Shown here piece by piece: positions 24,006-37,000 of a stretch of 64,000 bases of DNA (position 1 is its first letter; every line of letters begins with the position of its first letter). The DNA is from Mya arenaria. Its lineage: Eukaryota; Mollusca; Bivalvia; Myida; Myidae. The stretch covers positions 4,456,713 to 4,520,712 of the forward strand of contig NC_069124.1 of NCBI RefSeq assembly GCF_026914265.1, written 5' to 3'. The position numbers were made by a program, and so were the translations under genes. The notes below the pieces were generated by a model. The model searched no databases. It was given only the letters and a program-made list of their open reading frames with translations, and had not been told where the DNA came from.

Positions 24006-25032
24006 TCAGGCTACCCATTGATCGTTTTGCACAGTATTCCCATGCCCTGTCATTTCAAACCCAATATTAATTTCATGTTCTTTTCTCGTCTCCGTAGTCT
24101 CCGGCTTGTGCCTTTTCCCGCTCTTTCTCCGCTTCCCCTTTCTCTTCACCACCATATCCTTGTCAGGTGGCGTTTCTATGTCATACACATACTGAGGCAG
24201 TATGTAGTTGAAATTCTCCGACTGTAAAAGCTCAGGGGTCAATACGCGATCCCTTCCTAGCTCCTTTAATTTCTCAATCGGCGTCTTTGGTCGCTGATGT
24301 TTTGGTTTACTGGTCTTTAATTCGCCAATCTTCTTCCGCTTCGTTATCCGTTTACTGTTGACTTCATGTCCTGTTGGTGGTTTGCTGGCCAAGGACGGCA
24401 GCCGGACAGCGGTTAGCGGGACGTTGTCACCCGTACGGTCAAATACAGAGTTACCGTTCGCGAGAAAAATGTCTGCGGCGCTGGCACTGGAATCAGGTCT
24501 CGTCGACGAAACTGGGCGCCGCAGTCGGGCGCTGTAACTCATTCGCGAATCCGAGGACCGTGGCGGAGGGAGCGTGTCAATGTCTGCAAATATATGTACA
24601 ATGAACAACAAAATGTCAAAATGTTCATGGGAAGTAAGTGTTAATAAGCTTAAGGAAATATATCAGAAAGAGGCCGCTGCCGTTATTAGAATTAATTATA
24701 TATTTCAGAAATATCACTTTTAAATTATACATGACAATCCGTAAAATATCTTATTAACCATTGGAATGAACATATTGTTAAAGTACCTAGAGGCGGTCTA
24801 TTAGCGTCTTCAATCGCCTTCAAAGCTACACTAGTAGACGACCCGGGGCGACGACCGGATGCGGAGGCGACTCGCGTCGTACCCTGGCGGAGGCGAAAGT
24901 AGAGATGGATGAACACCGCCATGACAATGGTAACGGATATGAGAATCACCAGGACAACGACAATGATGGCGATATACAGTGTAATGTTGTTTCCGGGGTC
25001 CTCCTGGCTCTGGCCAAATGCAGGGTCAACAT
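24006..25032 (-). other. Transmembrane/tail cassette 1 (proximal)
   Basis: Exon 25032-24787 begins after a run of eight Cs. It encodes a short stalk, a helix (ITLYIAIIVVVLVILISVTI, continuing to AVFIHLYF) and a basic stop-transfer, and ends in phase 1. Exon 24583-24006 encodes the tail and stop TGA. The tail has VPLTAVRLPSL, LQSENFNYI followed by an ETPP motif, and two basic clusters (KRITKRKK and KRKGKRRKSGKRHK). VPL.AVRLP.L and LQS.N..YI are shared with the distal cassette. All phases allow joining to any CCP exon ending in phase 1. Confidence 0.87.
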
Positions 25033-28000
25033 CTGGGGGGGAGGGAGTAAGGCAACAAGGTTTAAATAAAAGTGTATACTGTAAAAAAAAATTCAAGTAA
25101 AAGTCGATACAATTCAGTAAAATTAAACGGATTCAAAAAGCTGCACTCCATGTACATTATATAAAAATCCTAATTAGCGCAATTATACTTATTCTACATG
25201 ATTTTTCATTCAATTGAGAATAAAAATGGTGTAATTGTTTATGTATTTGCGCTAATTAGGTACTGGTGTATATAGACTACTTAAATTCAATGAACTTACA
25301 TGAGGGAGCACGAGGACAGGAAAATCCCGAAAACGGGGCCATAATTTCAACTGCAAAAATCGCGTCAGCCTAATTAGCGCAAATCACCTGAAACAGTTTT
25401 AAGGTTTGGGAAACACTGCAAAAATGCGATGACTTGAAGGACCTGATGTTTCTTACCGCACGTTGGGGCGAGGCCGCTCCATCCGGTGCCGTCACTTTGG
25501 CAGGTGCGTGTTTCAGAACCAACCAGAACGTAATTGACGTTGCACGTGTAGCTCACAATAGCAAAATCGGCAGTAACGTTGAAACCTCCGTTGGTCACCA
25601 GAGGTGGTGATGAACAAACTGAAAGCGAAGCAATCATTAACAAGCTTCTTTCATGACGGATAAGTGTCAAGATGGCGCATGCATTTCTAGATCAACAGAT
25701 CTTGATATGGCGAAAGTATGTATGCCGAACTCGTGTTTTACCACGGTACGATTTTTTTGAAAACGTACGCAGCAGGGCATCATAAATTATCATTTAAAAT
25801 TTGACAGTGAAAGTAAGATTTATTCTAAACATACACACCGCAGTTCGGACTCGGCAGGTCCCACGTTCCGTCACCGCCACAGGTCAAGGTTGCTGTTGAC
25901 GTCAACGTGTAGCCAGTCACGCACGAGAACGTTGCCGTGGTTGCCAGGCCCGAGCTCGACAGTGTTACAGAGCCGCTGTTAGGGTCGATGAGCGTGTCGC
26001 ATGTAACTTAAATTTAATCAAATGTAACATTTTCATTAGTTTTAATACTTTTTTTTACAATTAATTTGTTAAAAGAATACTATAGCACCTGTACGTGTTA
26101 GTCCTCTCATAGCGGAAGGATACATTTTTGTTTCAACCGACGTCTGATCAAGATCAATAGACAAGATAAAATCGATATTAACGAATGTAGTTTTTTACAT
26201 ATGAAGAACACTTTTATACCACATGTAGGCGGGGCGTTATTCCAAGTGCCATCTGACTGACAGACGAGCTCGCTGTTGCCTTCTAAGGTCGTTCCAACGT
26301 TACATGTAAACGTCACTTTAGTGTTGGTAGAGCTCGTACTCAGACTATACGTCCCGGCCGTCGGGGTTGAGATGGTCTGGCACACAACTGTTGCAATACG
26401 TGTGAATGTAATGCACATTGCAGAATGAAAAACATAATGAACACAAATATGGCATACAACTCAGGTGAGCTATCCGTGTAATAGTTTCCTCATACGCATT
26501 CTTTAGACAATTTACTTGATGGAAATAATTGTTTTGTTTTATACAGTATGACTCCATAACATTGCATGTGACCTTTCCGAAAATACGGACCACTGACATA
26601 TAGTTATACGATAATATTCTATTTCAAAATTAAGAATTTCACTGGTGACTTAAACAGATAAAATGTTTAACATTATGGTAGGATTATGTTGTTGTGTTGA
26701 TCACAAAAAAATTGGTCTATTGATAAATTCACAAAAAGCAAAAAGACTTACCACAGATGGGGTCGGCGCCCTGCCATCCGGAGCCGTCCGCCATACAGAG
26801 CCTGCTGGCCAGTCCCGACAACGAGTAGCCGACGAGACAGCTGTACGTGGCGGTGGTTCCGCCGGTACTGTCGGACACCGACACCGCCCCATTACTCGGC
26901 GTCGAGGGGAAGTTGCACTCTGCAGAGATAACATGATATTGTAACTTGCTTTGACGTTCCATGTAGGAATGAAACTTAGTATGCATTTGGTATAAACTAC
27001 CCAACAATACCAAGCCGGCATGTCAGGTCATGTATTATTACCTTGTGTACGTTTACCTTTGAATGTAGAACTAGTATGATGATGAGCAAATTGAAACTTA
27101 AACGTATATTTTGATACACATGCAAATAATACATACTGCACGTGGGTGATGTGTTGTCCCAACTTCCGGTTGTCTGGCACGTGAGCAGATAGTTTCCGCT
27201 GATATAATATCCGGTCTGGCACGCGTAAGTCGCAGTGGTAACGCCTCCTGTCGTACTGACGGTGACAGTACCGCTTCTTGGATCTGACAGGTCCGGGCAT
27301 TTCGCTGAAAATTAATATACTTATAAGCATCATAACAGAAATACTAACATTACTCACAGTCAGGTCATCACTATTGACATTTTTTCACGGAAACTGGGTT
27401 GTTAGAATGGACCTGTCGTTGTACATGGCGGGCAATCATTGGAGCCACAACATTTTGTTATGTGTTGAAAATGCTCCAACGCGTCTTCCATTATAGTGCC
27501 AATGATTGGAATATGGTTGTAAACAGTGAGTATGGTTTCTTATTTTTCATTTTTAAAGGTTTATACGAGTAAATTAAAAAAAAAATGAAGAATGTAGTTC
27601 CACATAGTTCCTGTAGTCAGAAATGGCTATTTTAACTTTTATTCAGAACTTTTATATTTAGAACAACTCACAGCCATTCTTATGTGAAACTACATTCTCC
27701 AATTTTATTTTTGTTTCGTATATCCTCTAAAAATTAAAAATAAGAAACCATACTCACTGTTTACATCCATATTCCTATCATTGGCATTATAACGGAACAC
27801 GCATTGGAGTATTTTAAACACATAACAAAATGTTATGGCTCCTATGATTGCCCGCCGTGTTGTATGGGCGTGGAACTCCATAATTTTAGGTTGGAATGAT
27901 ATATAGTGATGCACCATCCTTGGAATGTCGTCAAAACACAGTTTTCTTAGACAGTGGTGAATCATTTCCGGCCCGATCAATCCTACCCCCATCCCCTTAC

Positions 28001-31000
28001 CGCACATAGGCGCCGCGAAGTTCCACGTGCCGTCGCTGCGACAGGCGATTGTTGCGGCACCGTTGAGCGTATATCCAGAGTTGCACGTGTAATCGGCCTG
28101 CGTGTTTATGCCGTCGGTGCTCATGCTTACACTTCCACCGGTAGGGTAGTTCAAGGTTGCACACACACCTGACACAATAAAATATGTTAAAACATTTGTT
28201 TTGCCGAGTTCATACTACACCTATATATGTTCATAGATATGTCGACAAATCTGCAGGGGCCGTGTCATAAGTCTAAGCAAAAGTTTGTTTAAAATGTTAT
28301 GTTTATTTACATTATATGGGACAATGAGAAAACAATATTGCTGAAAATTGAACCACAAAGGACAAAATAGTGCTAATTTCAACAGCATTACACGTTTTAA
28401 TCACGTACTGCAAGAGGGGTTACTTCCGGACCAGCCGCTGCTGTCTGTGCCGCACGTGCGCGAAGAAAGTCCGGCGAGGGAGTATCCCAGGTGACAGGAG
28501 TAGCTGGCCGTGGAGCCGTCATGTGTCATGTCGCCATTTGCAGGCGTCAGCGGGGCCTGGCATGCTAGGAATGAAAGGAAAAACTAATCAAAATCAAGAT
28601 GGTCTTTTCGAAAGACTCTCTCTCATTCCAAAGTGGCAGATATAGAAACGTTTCATTTCAAAAGTTATACTTGTATGAAAAAATACTGCTTGTAACAAAG
28701 GTTAGTACTGCCTGTAACAAAGGTTAGTACTGCCTGTAACAAAGGTTAGTACTGCCTGTAACAAACGTAAGTACTGGTTGTAACAAAGGTAAGTACTGGT
28801 TGTAACAAAGGTTAGTACTGCTTGTAACAAGGGTAAGTATTGCTTATAACAAAGAAAAGTACTGCTTGTAACAATGGTAAGTACTGCTTGTAACAAAGGT
28901 AAGTACTGCTTGTAACAAGGGTAAGGTAACAAAGGTAAGTACTGCTTGTAACAATGGTAAGTACTGCTTGTAACAAAGGTAAGTACTGCTTGTAACAAGG
29001 GTAAGTACTGCCTGTAACAAAGGTAAGTACTGCCTGTAACAAAGGTAAGTACTGCTTGTAACAATGGTAAGTACTGCTTGTAACAAAGGTTAGTACTGCT
29101 TGTAACAAGGGTAAGTATTGCTTATAACAAAGAAAAGTACTGCTTGTAACAATGGTAAGTACTGCTTGTAACAAAGGTAAGTACTGCTTGTAACAAGGGT
29201 AAGTACTGCTTGTAACAAGGGTCAGTACTGCTTGTAACAAGGGTCAGTACTGCTTGTAACATGGGTAAGTACTGCTTGTAACAAGGGTAAGTACTGCTTG
29301 TAACATGGGTAAGTACTGCTTGTAACAAGGGTAAGTACTGCTTGTAACAAGGGTAAGTACTGCTTGTAACATGGGTAAGTACTGCTTGTAACAAGGGTCA
29401 GTACTGCTTGTAACAAGGGTCAGTACTGCTTGTAACATGGGTAAGTACTGCTTGTAACATGGGTAAGTACTGCTTGTAACAAGGGTCAGTACTGCTTGTA
29501 ACAAGGGTCAGTACTGCTTGTAACAAGGGTCAGTACTGCTTGTAACAAGGGTCAGTACTGCTTGTAACAAGGGTAAGTACTGCTTGGAACAAGGGTAAGT
29601 ACTGCTTGTTACAAAGGTAAGTTATGCTTGTAACAAAGGTAAGTCGTCATAAAAAGTTCAAAGGAGATTTCTTTTGTACATAAACTTTACAATATAAGAC
29701 ATAGTTTTTGCCAAACAGTTTTGTACATTTTGTACATGTTATTGTCATTTTCTATAACAGTTGTATTGCTACTAAAGAAACATACTGCACGTGGGAGCTA
29801 CGAGGCTCCAAGTACCGTCCGAGTTACACAGTCTGATCGTGTTTCCGTTGAGGTTATATCCGGACGCGCATGCGTATGTCGCACTTGTTTTCGAACCGGA
29901 ACTCGTCAAAGCAACCGTGCCGCTGGAGGGATCCGTCAGTGTAGGGCATTGTACTTTTGGAAAGTGAAAAATAAAATGTCAAAATTGAACAGAGTTATCT
30001 TTTGTTAACATAGACTGAGGTCTGATCTGGAATCGGATAGTTCTTTTTGTATAGTAAATATATGGTAAATTCAACCATGAAAAAATCGCATCAAATAACA
30101 ACTTCAAATCTCACATTCAGTTACTATGTATCAATCCTTTGACAAAAGTATGTCAAACAAACAACCTAAAAGAGGCATTACCACACTTTGGCTGTACGTT
30201 ATTCCACGAACCAGACGACTCGCATGCGATGGACGACGCGCCGTCAAGTGAGTAACCGACGTTACAAGTATACGTTGCTGACGTTACCGTTCCTGACGTC
30301 ACCATTGTGTAAGATCCTCCGGTGACGGTGGTCAACGTCTGGCACAATGCTGGAAAATACAAACAATATCAATATACGTATTATGATAATAAGCATACAG
30401 CTTGTTTTGGGGGTCAGTACATCGACAGCAACCACGGTACTTTTTTCCATTACACTCCGTGCATACGCAACGAAACATGGCGCAGAAGTGTATCGGGGAT
30501 ACTAGACGATGAGGTCAGTATAACGTACGAGCGTGCATGACAGTAAAATAGTGTGATAAATAACTAGAGGGTAGGGTGATACAGTGTAGGTGTCCACCTC
30601 TCACCAAAGACGACAAGGGCTCGAGTCCCACTAGCCACAATTTCTCATGTCCTCTTGTAACGGACACCAGCACTGTTGGGATTTAAAACTATCAAAGAAA
30701 GTCACGAAGGGGCTAAAGAAATCAATATAAACTAAATCAAAATGTTACCAGGAAATTAAGATATAAAATACATGTATATAACTTACTGCAAGTTGGATTA
30801 GCGCCGCTCCAACCAGAACCGTCCGTCTGACAGTTGCGCGTCGACGGGCCGTTGATGGTGTAGCCCTGTGTGCAGGTGTAAGTGGCCACAGTACCGTTAG
30901 ACCTCACAGTTCCGCTGGCAGGCGCGGACGGGGCATTACACGCTGTGTATTGCAACGTATAAAGTCATGCGATGCAAACAAATGTATCTTAAATCTAAAA

Positions 31001-34000
31001 TACACACTTTACACACTTTCCTACTCAAATAGCCATTTATCTGTGGACAAAACGAGCAATAAGTGTATTTGATACAGTTACAGCAAAAAAGTTATAAACA
31101 ATTTTATTAGAAAATTGAAATAAAGACATTGCTGTTATTTACTGCATGAAGGCATGACGCCTGTCCAGGAGCCGTCTAGCTGACAGGTGCGCGTGTCGTC
31201 GCCTTCTAACGTGTACCCGCTGCTGCACGCGTACGTTGCCGTGGTGACGCTACCGTCTGACGTCGACGTCAACGTCCCACTGGCTGGGTTAGTGAGCACG
31301 TCACATATAACTAGAAATCACGAGGACACTCACGTTTAAAACATTAATATGAAAAAAAATCAATTAAAAAGAGGTTAACTCTCACATGTATAAAATTAAA
31401 CCAGTAACAGAACCCATATGGTGTTGACTTGTATATCACCGTTAGAGGTCAACGAATCTAAGGAATGAATTGCGGGGTTGATGTCATTATTGGACCCGGT
31501 ATAAACACAATTAGGCTGGTCAAAGTGTGTGGAGTCCGAAGAAATCCACACGTACTTTGACCAGCCCAATTGCGTTCAAATCCCCGATAATGACATCAAC
31601 CCCGCAATTCATTACTTATATTTACACAAAAAGTTCTTTATTTCATTCAAGAATTGTTATAAAAATAATTTATTTCAGTTAAGAAAACCTTTCAGCAACC
31701 CTCTCTTACCCATTCTGTAAATAGAACGACCTGACTGTAACCGGAAACATTTTTTTCAAATGCCGTCACAATAACGCGGGAAAAGATCAACCACTTGAAA
31801 TCACTTTAAAACGTAAAATCGATACCCTTATGGCAACAATACATTTAAAATATAATAAATTAACACTTTCTAAAATGTTGATTTAAATTAACGGGACCTG
31901 CTGACACAATAGTTTTCATCTATGTTGTTATGCGATGAATTGCGATCCGAAATTATCCGAAGATGTTGCGTTCATCGATTGATAAACGCAATTGCCGAAA
32001 GGCAGTTAATTTAAGGAAGGGAAGTTGAGATGTTGATATAAACATATGTATACATACTACAACACCAGTCTACACTTGATAGCAAATAGCAACATATTGA
32101 GTTTGATTTCCTTAACATTTTATTCATTTTCAATATACGCAAATTGAACTAAGACCAAGTCATTATTGAAAATGAACACAAAATTGAGGAAATTAAACTG
32201 CGTTTACCGCCATTGTAACGTTTATACATACATGTGTATTTGATAAGATTAATAAGATTATTGAATTTACGAGGTCGATCGTTTGATGAAACGAGCCCTC
32301 TTTCAGTATAGTATCTTAGTTGTAACGTCACACGTGCCAAATACTTGGTTTTTGTATAGTCTAAGTTGGTTGTGTTGAACACTCGCACATATATGTAGCA
32401 TAACGAAACATATGACACTAAGATCATTTCCATTTATAACTAAGATCAACGGCGATCTTTATGGAAACAGACTCATGGCTCTCAACCAATCAGATTCGCG
32501 AAAGCGCGACAAGTTCATGGTATTAGTACTCATTAATGAAACCATTCATTCGTCATGAACCTCAGTGCTTGTAAAAATGTTCTGTCTTCCAACTGAATAA
32601 GAATATATCGCTATCCTGGCACCAAATGTAATGACCGCATACATACCACATTGAGGTTGAAGTCCATTCCATTGCCCCGAAGATGAGCACGTGAGCTGTA
32701 ACGTTCCGTTCAGCGTGTATCCCTTCGCGCACGTGAAACTCACGGACGTCATTGTGTTGTTTGTTGACATCACTGACGTCTGTCCGGTGACGATTTGCAG
32801 TGTATCGCATTTCACTTGAAAAAATATTGTTTTTACAGAAAAACTAAAACACTAGACAGTAACAATGAAGTAAAATCATTTCAGAGTTACAGTGAATCTC
32901 TTAAGTAGAAGCTCACCTGTCAAATGTGCTTTTAACAACTCTAACAGGCCGCATTATAAAATTTTATCTTCCTATGTTAAAAAACGTACGGTAATAAACC
33001 CATATAGACGTACCACACCCAGGGTCTGCATCCTCCCATGCGTTACCGTCTATACATGCACGTGTAGCGAGCCCCGACAACGTATACCCCAGCTGACACG
33101 TGTACGTCGCCGTACTGCCGTCCGTGGATACCGTCACAGCACCGTTTGCAGGGACTGGCGGGCTCGCACAATCTAGATTGTGATTATGTTTTTAAAATTG
33201 CCCTTTTTTAATTTTCCTTTCCCCATATAGTTTTGAAAATAAAAGACATACATACAAAGCAATCATATCATTTGGAAAAATAATACATTAGTTCTCTTTG
33301 AGTCAGTTTTTTTTTTTTTAATTTCAATTTGAGTGTGATTCAAAATGTGCATAAATGATTTCTAAAATACAGAGAAAAAACTCATACTGCAGGAAGGCTT
33401 TGATCCAGACCAGGTGTCATCTGCTTGGCATACCCTCGTGTCATCTCCCCACAATGTGTAGTTGTCTTGACACAAATAAACTGCTGACGTCACCGCCCCT
33501 GTGGTTGTCACAGTAACATTGCCTCGTTCTGGGCCCTCCACTGCTGGGCATGTGGCTAGATATTGAAATAGATCAATGTATTTCATGAACGGGTTACTCA
33601 TATATTACCTCTATATAAAAAGTTTCTTTACCAGTAAGATCTTCCTCATAGATATTGTTTTAAACCAACAAGTTTACGACTAATCGTTAGTGATTATTTA
33701 TTAGGCTTGTGAACCGTCTTTCAAAAACAATAAGAAGTTTATATTTGATAAAAAAGTATAACCAAACGCTACTTACGGCAGGTCTCTGTAAAGAGTATGT
33801 GAACAGACTTATTAAAATTTGCATTTAAATTAATACCAATGCAGTGAATACAAATGCAAAACAGTCATCCACTAACGCCCAAATAACAATAATAGAGAGG
33901 AGCCCATGTAGATCCCTGTTGAACACCGCGAAGCAGCGAATGGAACGAGAATTGATTACGCCCAAATCTTAAAATGAAGTTTGATTAATTAAATGACATA

Positions 34001-37000
34001 ATAGGTTGTTCATGTACACTTCGTTCTAATGGATAACTCTGTGTGAATAGCGAATAACAGAATAAACACTATCAAATGCTTTGGTAAGATCAAATTAGCA
34101 TTGCTCAACATTTCACCTAACAATGCATGCAAGTAATGTTGAAGAACTAAATATTGATCAAAACAGGAATAAATAATATAGTTTTTTTTTTATTTCACTT
34201 GCAGCTTTACTGATGGTAAGATTCTAGTAGATTCTAAATAACACTGAAAACCAAAACATGCTACATTTTGATACAAATGGTTGTACAAAGGTTGTATCTT
34301 ACTACGCACATCAGATATTTAAAAAAATAACGGAGTTAGAATTGCAAATTCCGCTTTTAGGTTGCCTGATGATTTGACAGATAAGTGGATCACCTTTGAT
34401 TATCTTAAATGAAAATTTGCTGAAACGGATAAAGTGTGTACCTTTTGCTGCGCCAAATTCCAGTTTTGAACCAAGATTATTACCGCTTGCTGTCTGAGCG
34501 AAGTCTGTCGGAATCTGGTTTGGTCGACAATACATTGGGGCCACGGACGCTGCGCTGCTATCATCCGATATTGCCTGTATTGACGAATAATGGTAGGTCA
34601 AGTTTTCGGAATATTTATATGTTCCTCTGAGATTAAAGTTAAGCATTTGACAGTGCTTGTTTAACGGGAAGTAGGAATTATTCAGAAGATGAAATGTTAG
34701 ATATCGTAGTCTTTAACAGCATTCGGACATTTTGAAAGGGCATAAAAATAAAAGGGTTTTATTTGATGGTTATCGGACCATTATACATGCAAGCTTCAAG
34801 CTGCCTTCAGAATTTTGTTGTGATCATTTTGTTTTGTGCATGCATATAACTTGTCCATTTTTTCACGTTTTATTGCCAAAATAATCCTTTAATTATGATC
34901 AACCTTTTAAAACTGAAAATTGATTTTTTTTTAAATAATTAGTCTCAAACTCATTTGAGAATGGCGTACCATGCACGTAAATTTGTAGAAATCGACATTG
35001 TCAATCAAGGCGTCATTGTCGTTGCCGTTAAACAACATCACGTAGTTTGTGTCCCCATCGGAAACTGTGTTCACACACCATACTGTGTCCGACTCTGTAG
35101 TATAGATATTAAACAACCTTATAAATAGGAAACATTAAAGAGGTGTCACATGGGAATATTTCTTTATTAAACATTCAAAGTTTGTTTGCCAACTTTGTTG
35201 GTGATTCACAAGCTTCCTCAGGACTTATACGAGACAACACTAGTTCAAATACAATTAGTGTCTGGAATATATGTTACTTACGTGAATATGAGACTCTGGT
35301 TGAGCATGCGGTGTAATCAAAGGTAAATTGTTGCGTATCTGAACAGACGCCAAGATCGGAAGTTGTCAGATCGCATGACGTATCACCTGATGACGTAGTA
35401 TACGTGTAGCCATAGCGACCAAGGAGCGGCCAGGGGCAGTCGACCTTTGCTTGTTGTTCAGTTCCTGAATCAATTAAGGCTTAAGACTAGTACAAATCTA
35501 CATACAATCAATTATTTGAAGAGCTCTTCAATTAGTTATAGACCTCTTCAATCGACACAATGCCGATAGCGATATGGTTACATCTACAGTGTCAGGTGAC
35601 CCCTAAGTAAGGGCCCTCCGACAAGTACGTAGAAGCAGACGATAATAATACAGAGGCAATTCTTGACGATGAGAAAAATGCATGGAACGTGGTAAACATT
35701 GCAATAAAAGCAAGTATATCATCCAATAAGTATATTATTATTATTACTTGAATGCAGTGTATGATTCATGTAGAAATAGTTTTATGTCTAAACTTTGAAA
35801 TGATTTCTTCCTAAATAGCTTCGGAATTTTGTAACAGTTAAAACTAAGGGAAATTAAACGTGTATTAATTTCCTTTACGAAAGTCAACAAAAACGACGTT
35901 TGTTTAGCTCAAATGGTAAAACGCAATTAATTTCGCTGTTTTTCTTCCTTTCTCCATTTAGAATCACCTGCTTTATATAAGTTTAATGGATTATTATTAT
36001 TGATATAAGTTCCTTAATGATTCTCTCAATGTATTAATATCCATATTAAATGAAATGCAAAACTGTTCTAACCAGCAACAAAGAAGTTAGAAATGATCAT
36101 AGTCATAACAAATGCACAAGTTTATACTTTGACTTGTGGCATTTACGAAGGTGATTTTATTTTATCTATACGTATACACTTTCTGTGACCTTAAGTTATA
36201 TGATATTAGATATTTCATCTACATTTAAAAAAAATGTAACTCAACTGAGTTGTCATCTCCTCTAATAGTATGTCCAAACAAACTTTCTCTAGTCCTTGAG
36301 GATAATATTTTGTATTAAACATATAGAAAAGAGCGTGATTACACTATGGCTTGACCCCGTTACATCCCCATGTGTGACTTTAACAAAATTTTGAATTCAA
36401 CCAGAGTAGTTTCCTAGCTCTGACTATTGGAGATGGTATAAGTGCAGAATGTCGGAGGTAATGGTGTATAGCAACGGGCAACTGATGAGCCCCGCCTAAT
36501 CTGGACACTGATTGGTCAGTCAGGTATCGAGAAACTAGTTTGATCCAATCGAGTTAATTATATTAACATGAATTGAACTTAGAGATCTCTCCAAATCCGA
36601 AGTTTGTGCAGAGAGCACCGCAATTCAATTGTACATGTCTCCAAATCAACTGAATTAGGGCAATTTATCATCCATTTAATTAGAGACCACTCTTATTCAA
36701 TAAACCGTGATAGAGTCGATTTATAAATTTGGCCGTGTTGTCATATTACTGCTACCTGATTTTAAATGAGCTGTCACTGCCTTGGAATGCTTGTGTTAAC
36801 GATACTAGAACTATAACTTAAACATAGTACTGGTGTTGGTATATGTCAGTCGTGTCATCTAGTCCTACCTATCCGTACAAGCATCTGGTACTCTCCACCG
36901 GAAGACCCCAAGTTTGTTGAGCAGATTGTTCCCTGGTCCGTGAGGCTGTTCACTGGGTATATGAACAGCCGCTCGTGATTTAAGTTCGTCTCTATTCCTG

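Noticed and set aside
28702..29504. Long overlapping minus-strand open frames with repeated LQAVLT-VTSSTY-CYKQY
   Set aside because: All three frames give the same peptide because the 22-bp unit has no stop; they lie in an intron minisatellite.
35095..35118. Alternative acceptor (AG before base 35117) for the exon ending at 34970
   Set aside because: Gives the wrong phase with the preceding exon; the acceptor before 35094 keeps the frame and matches the paralogue residue for residue in spacing.
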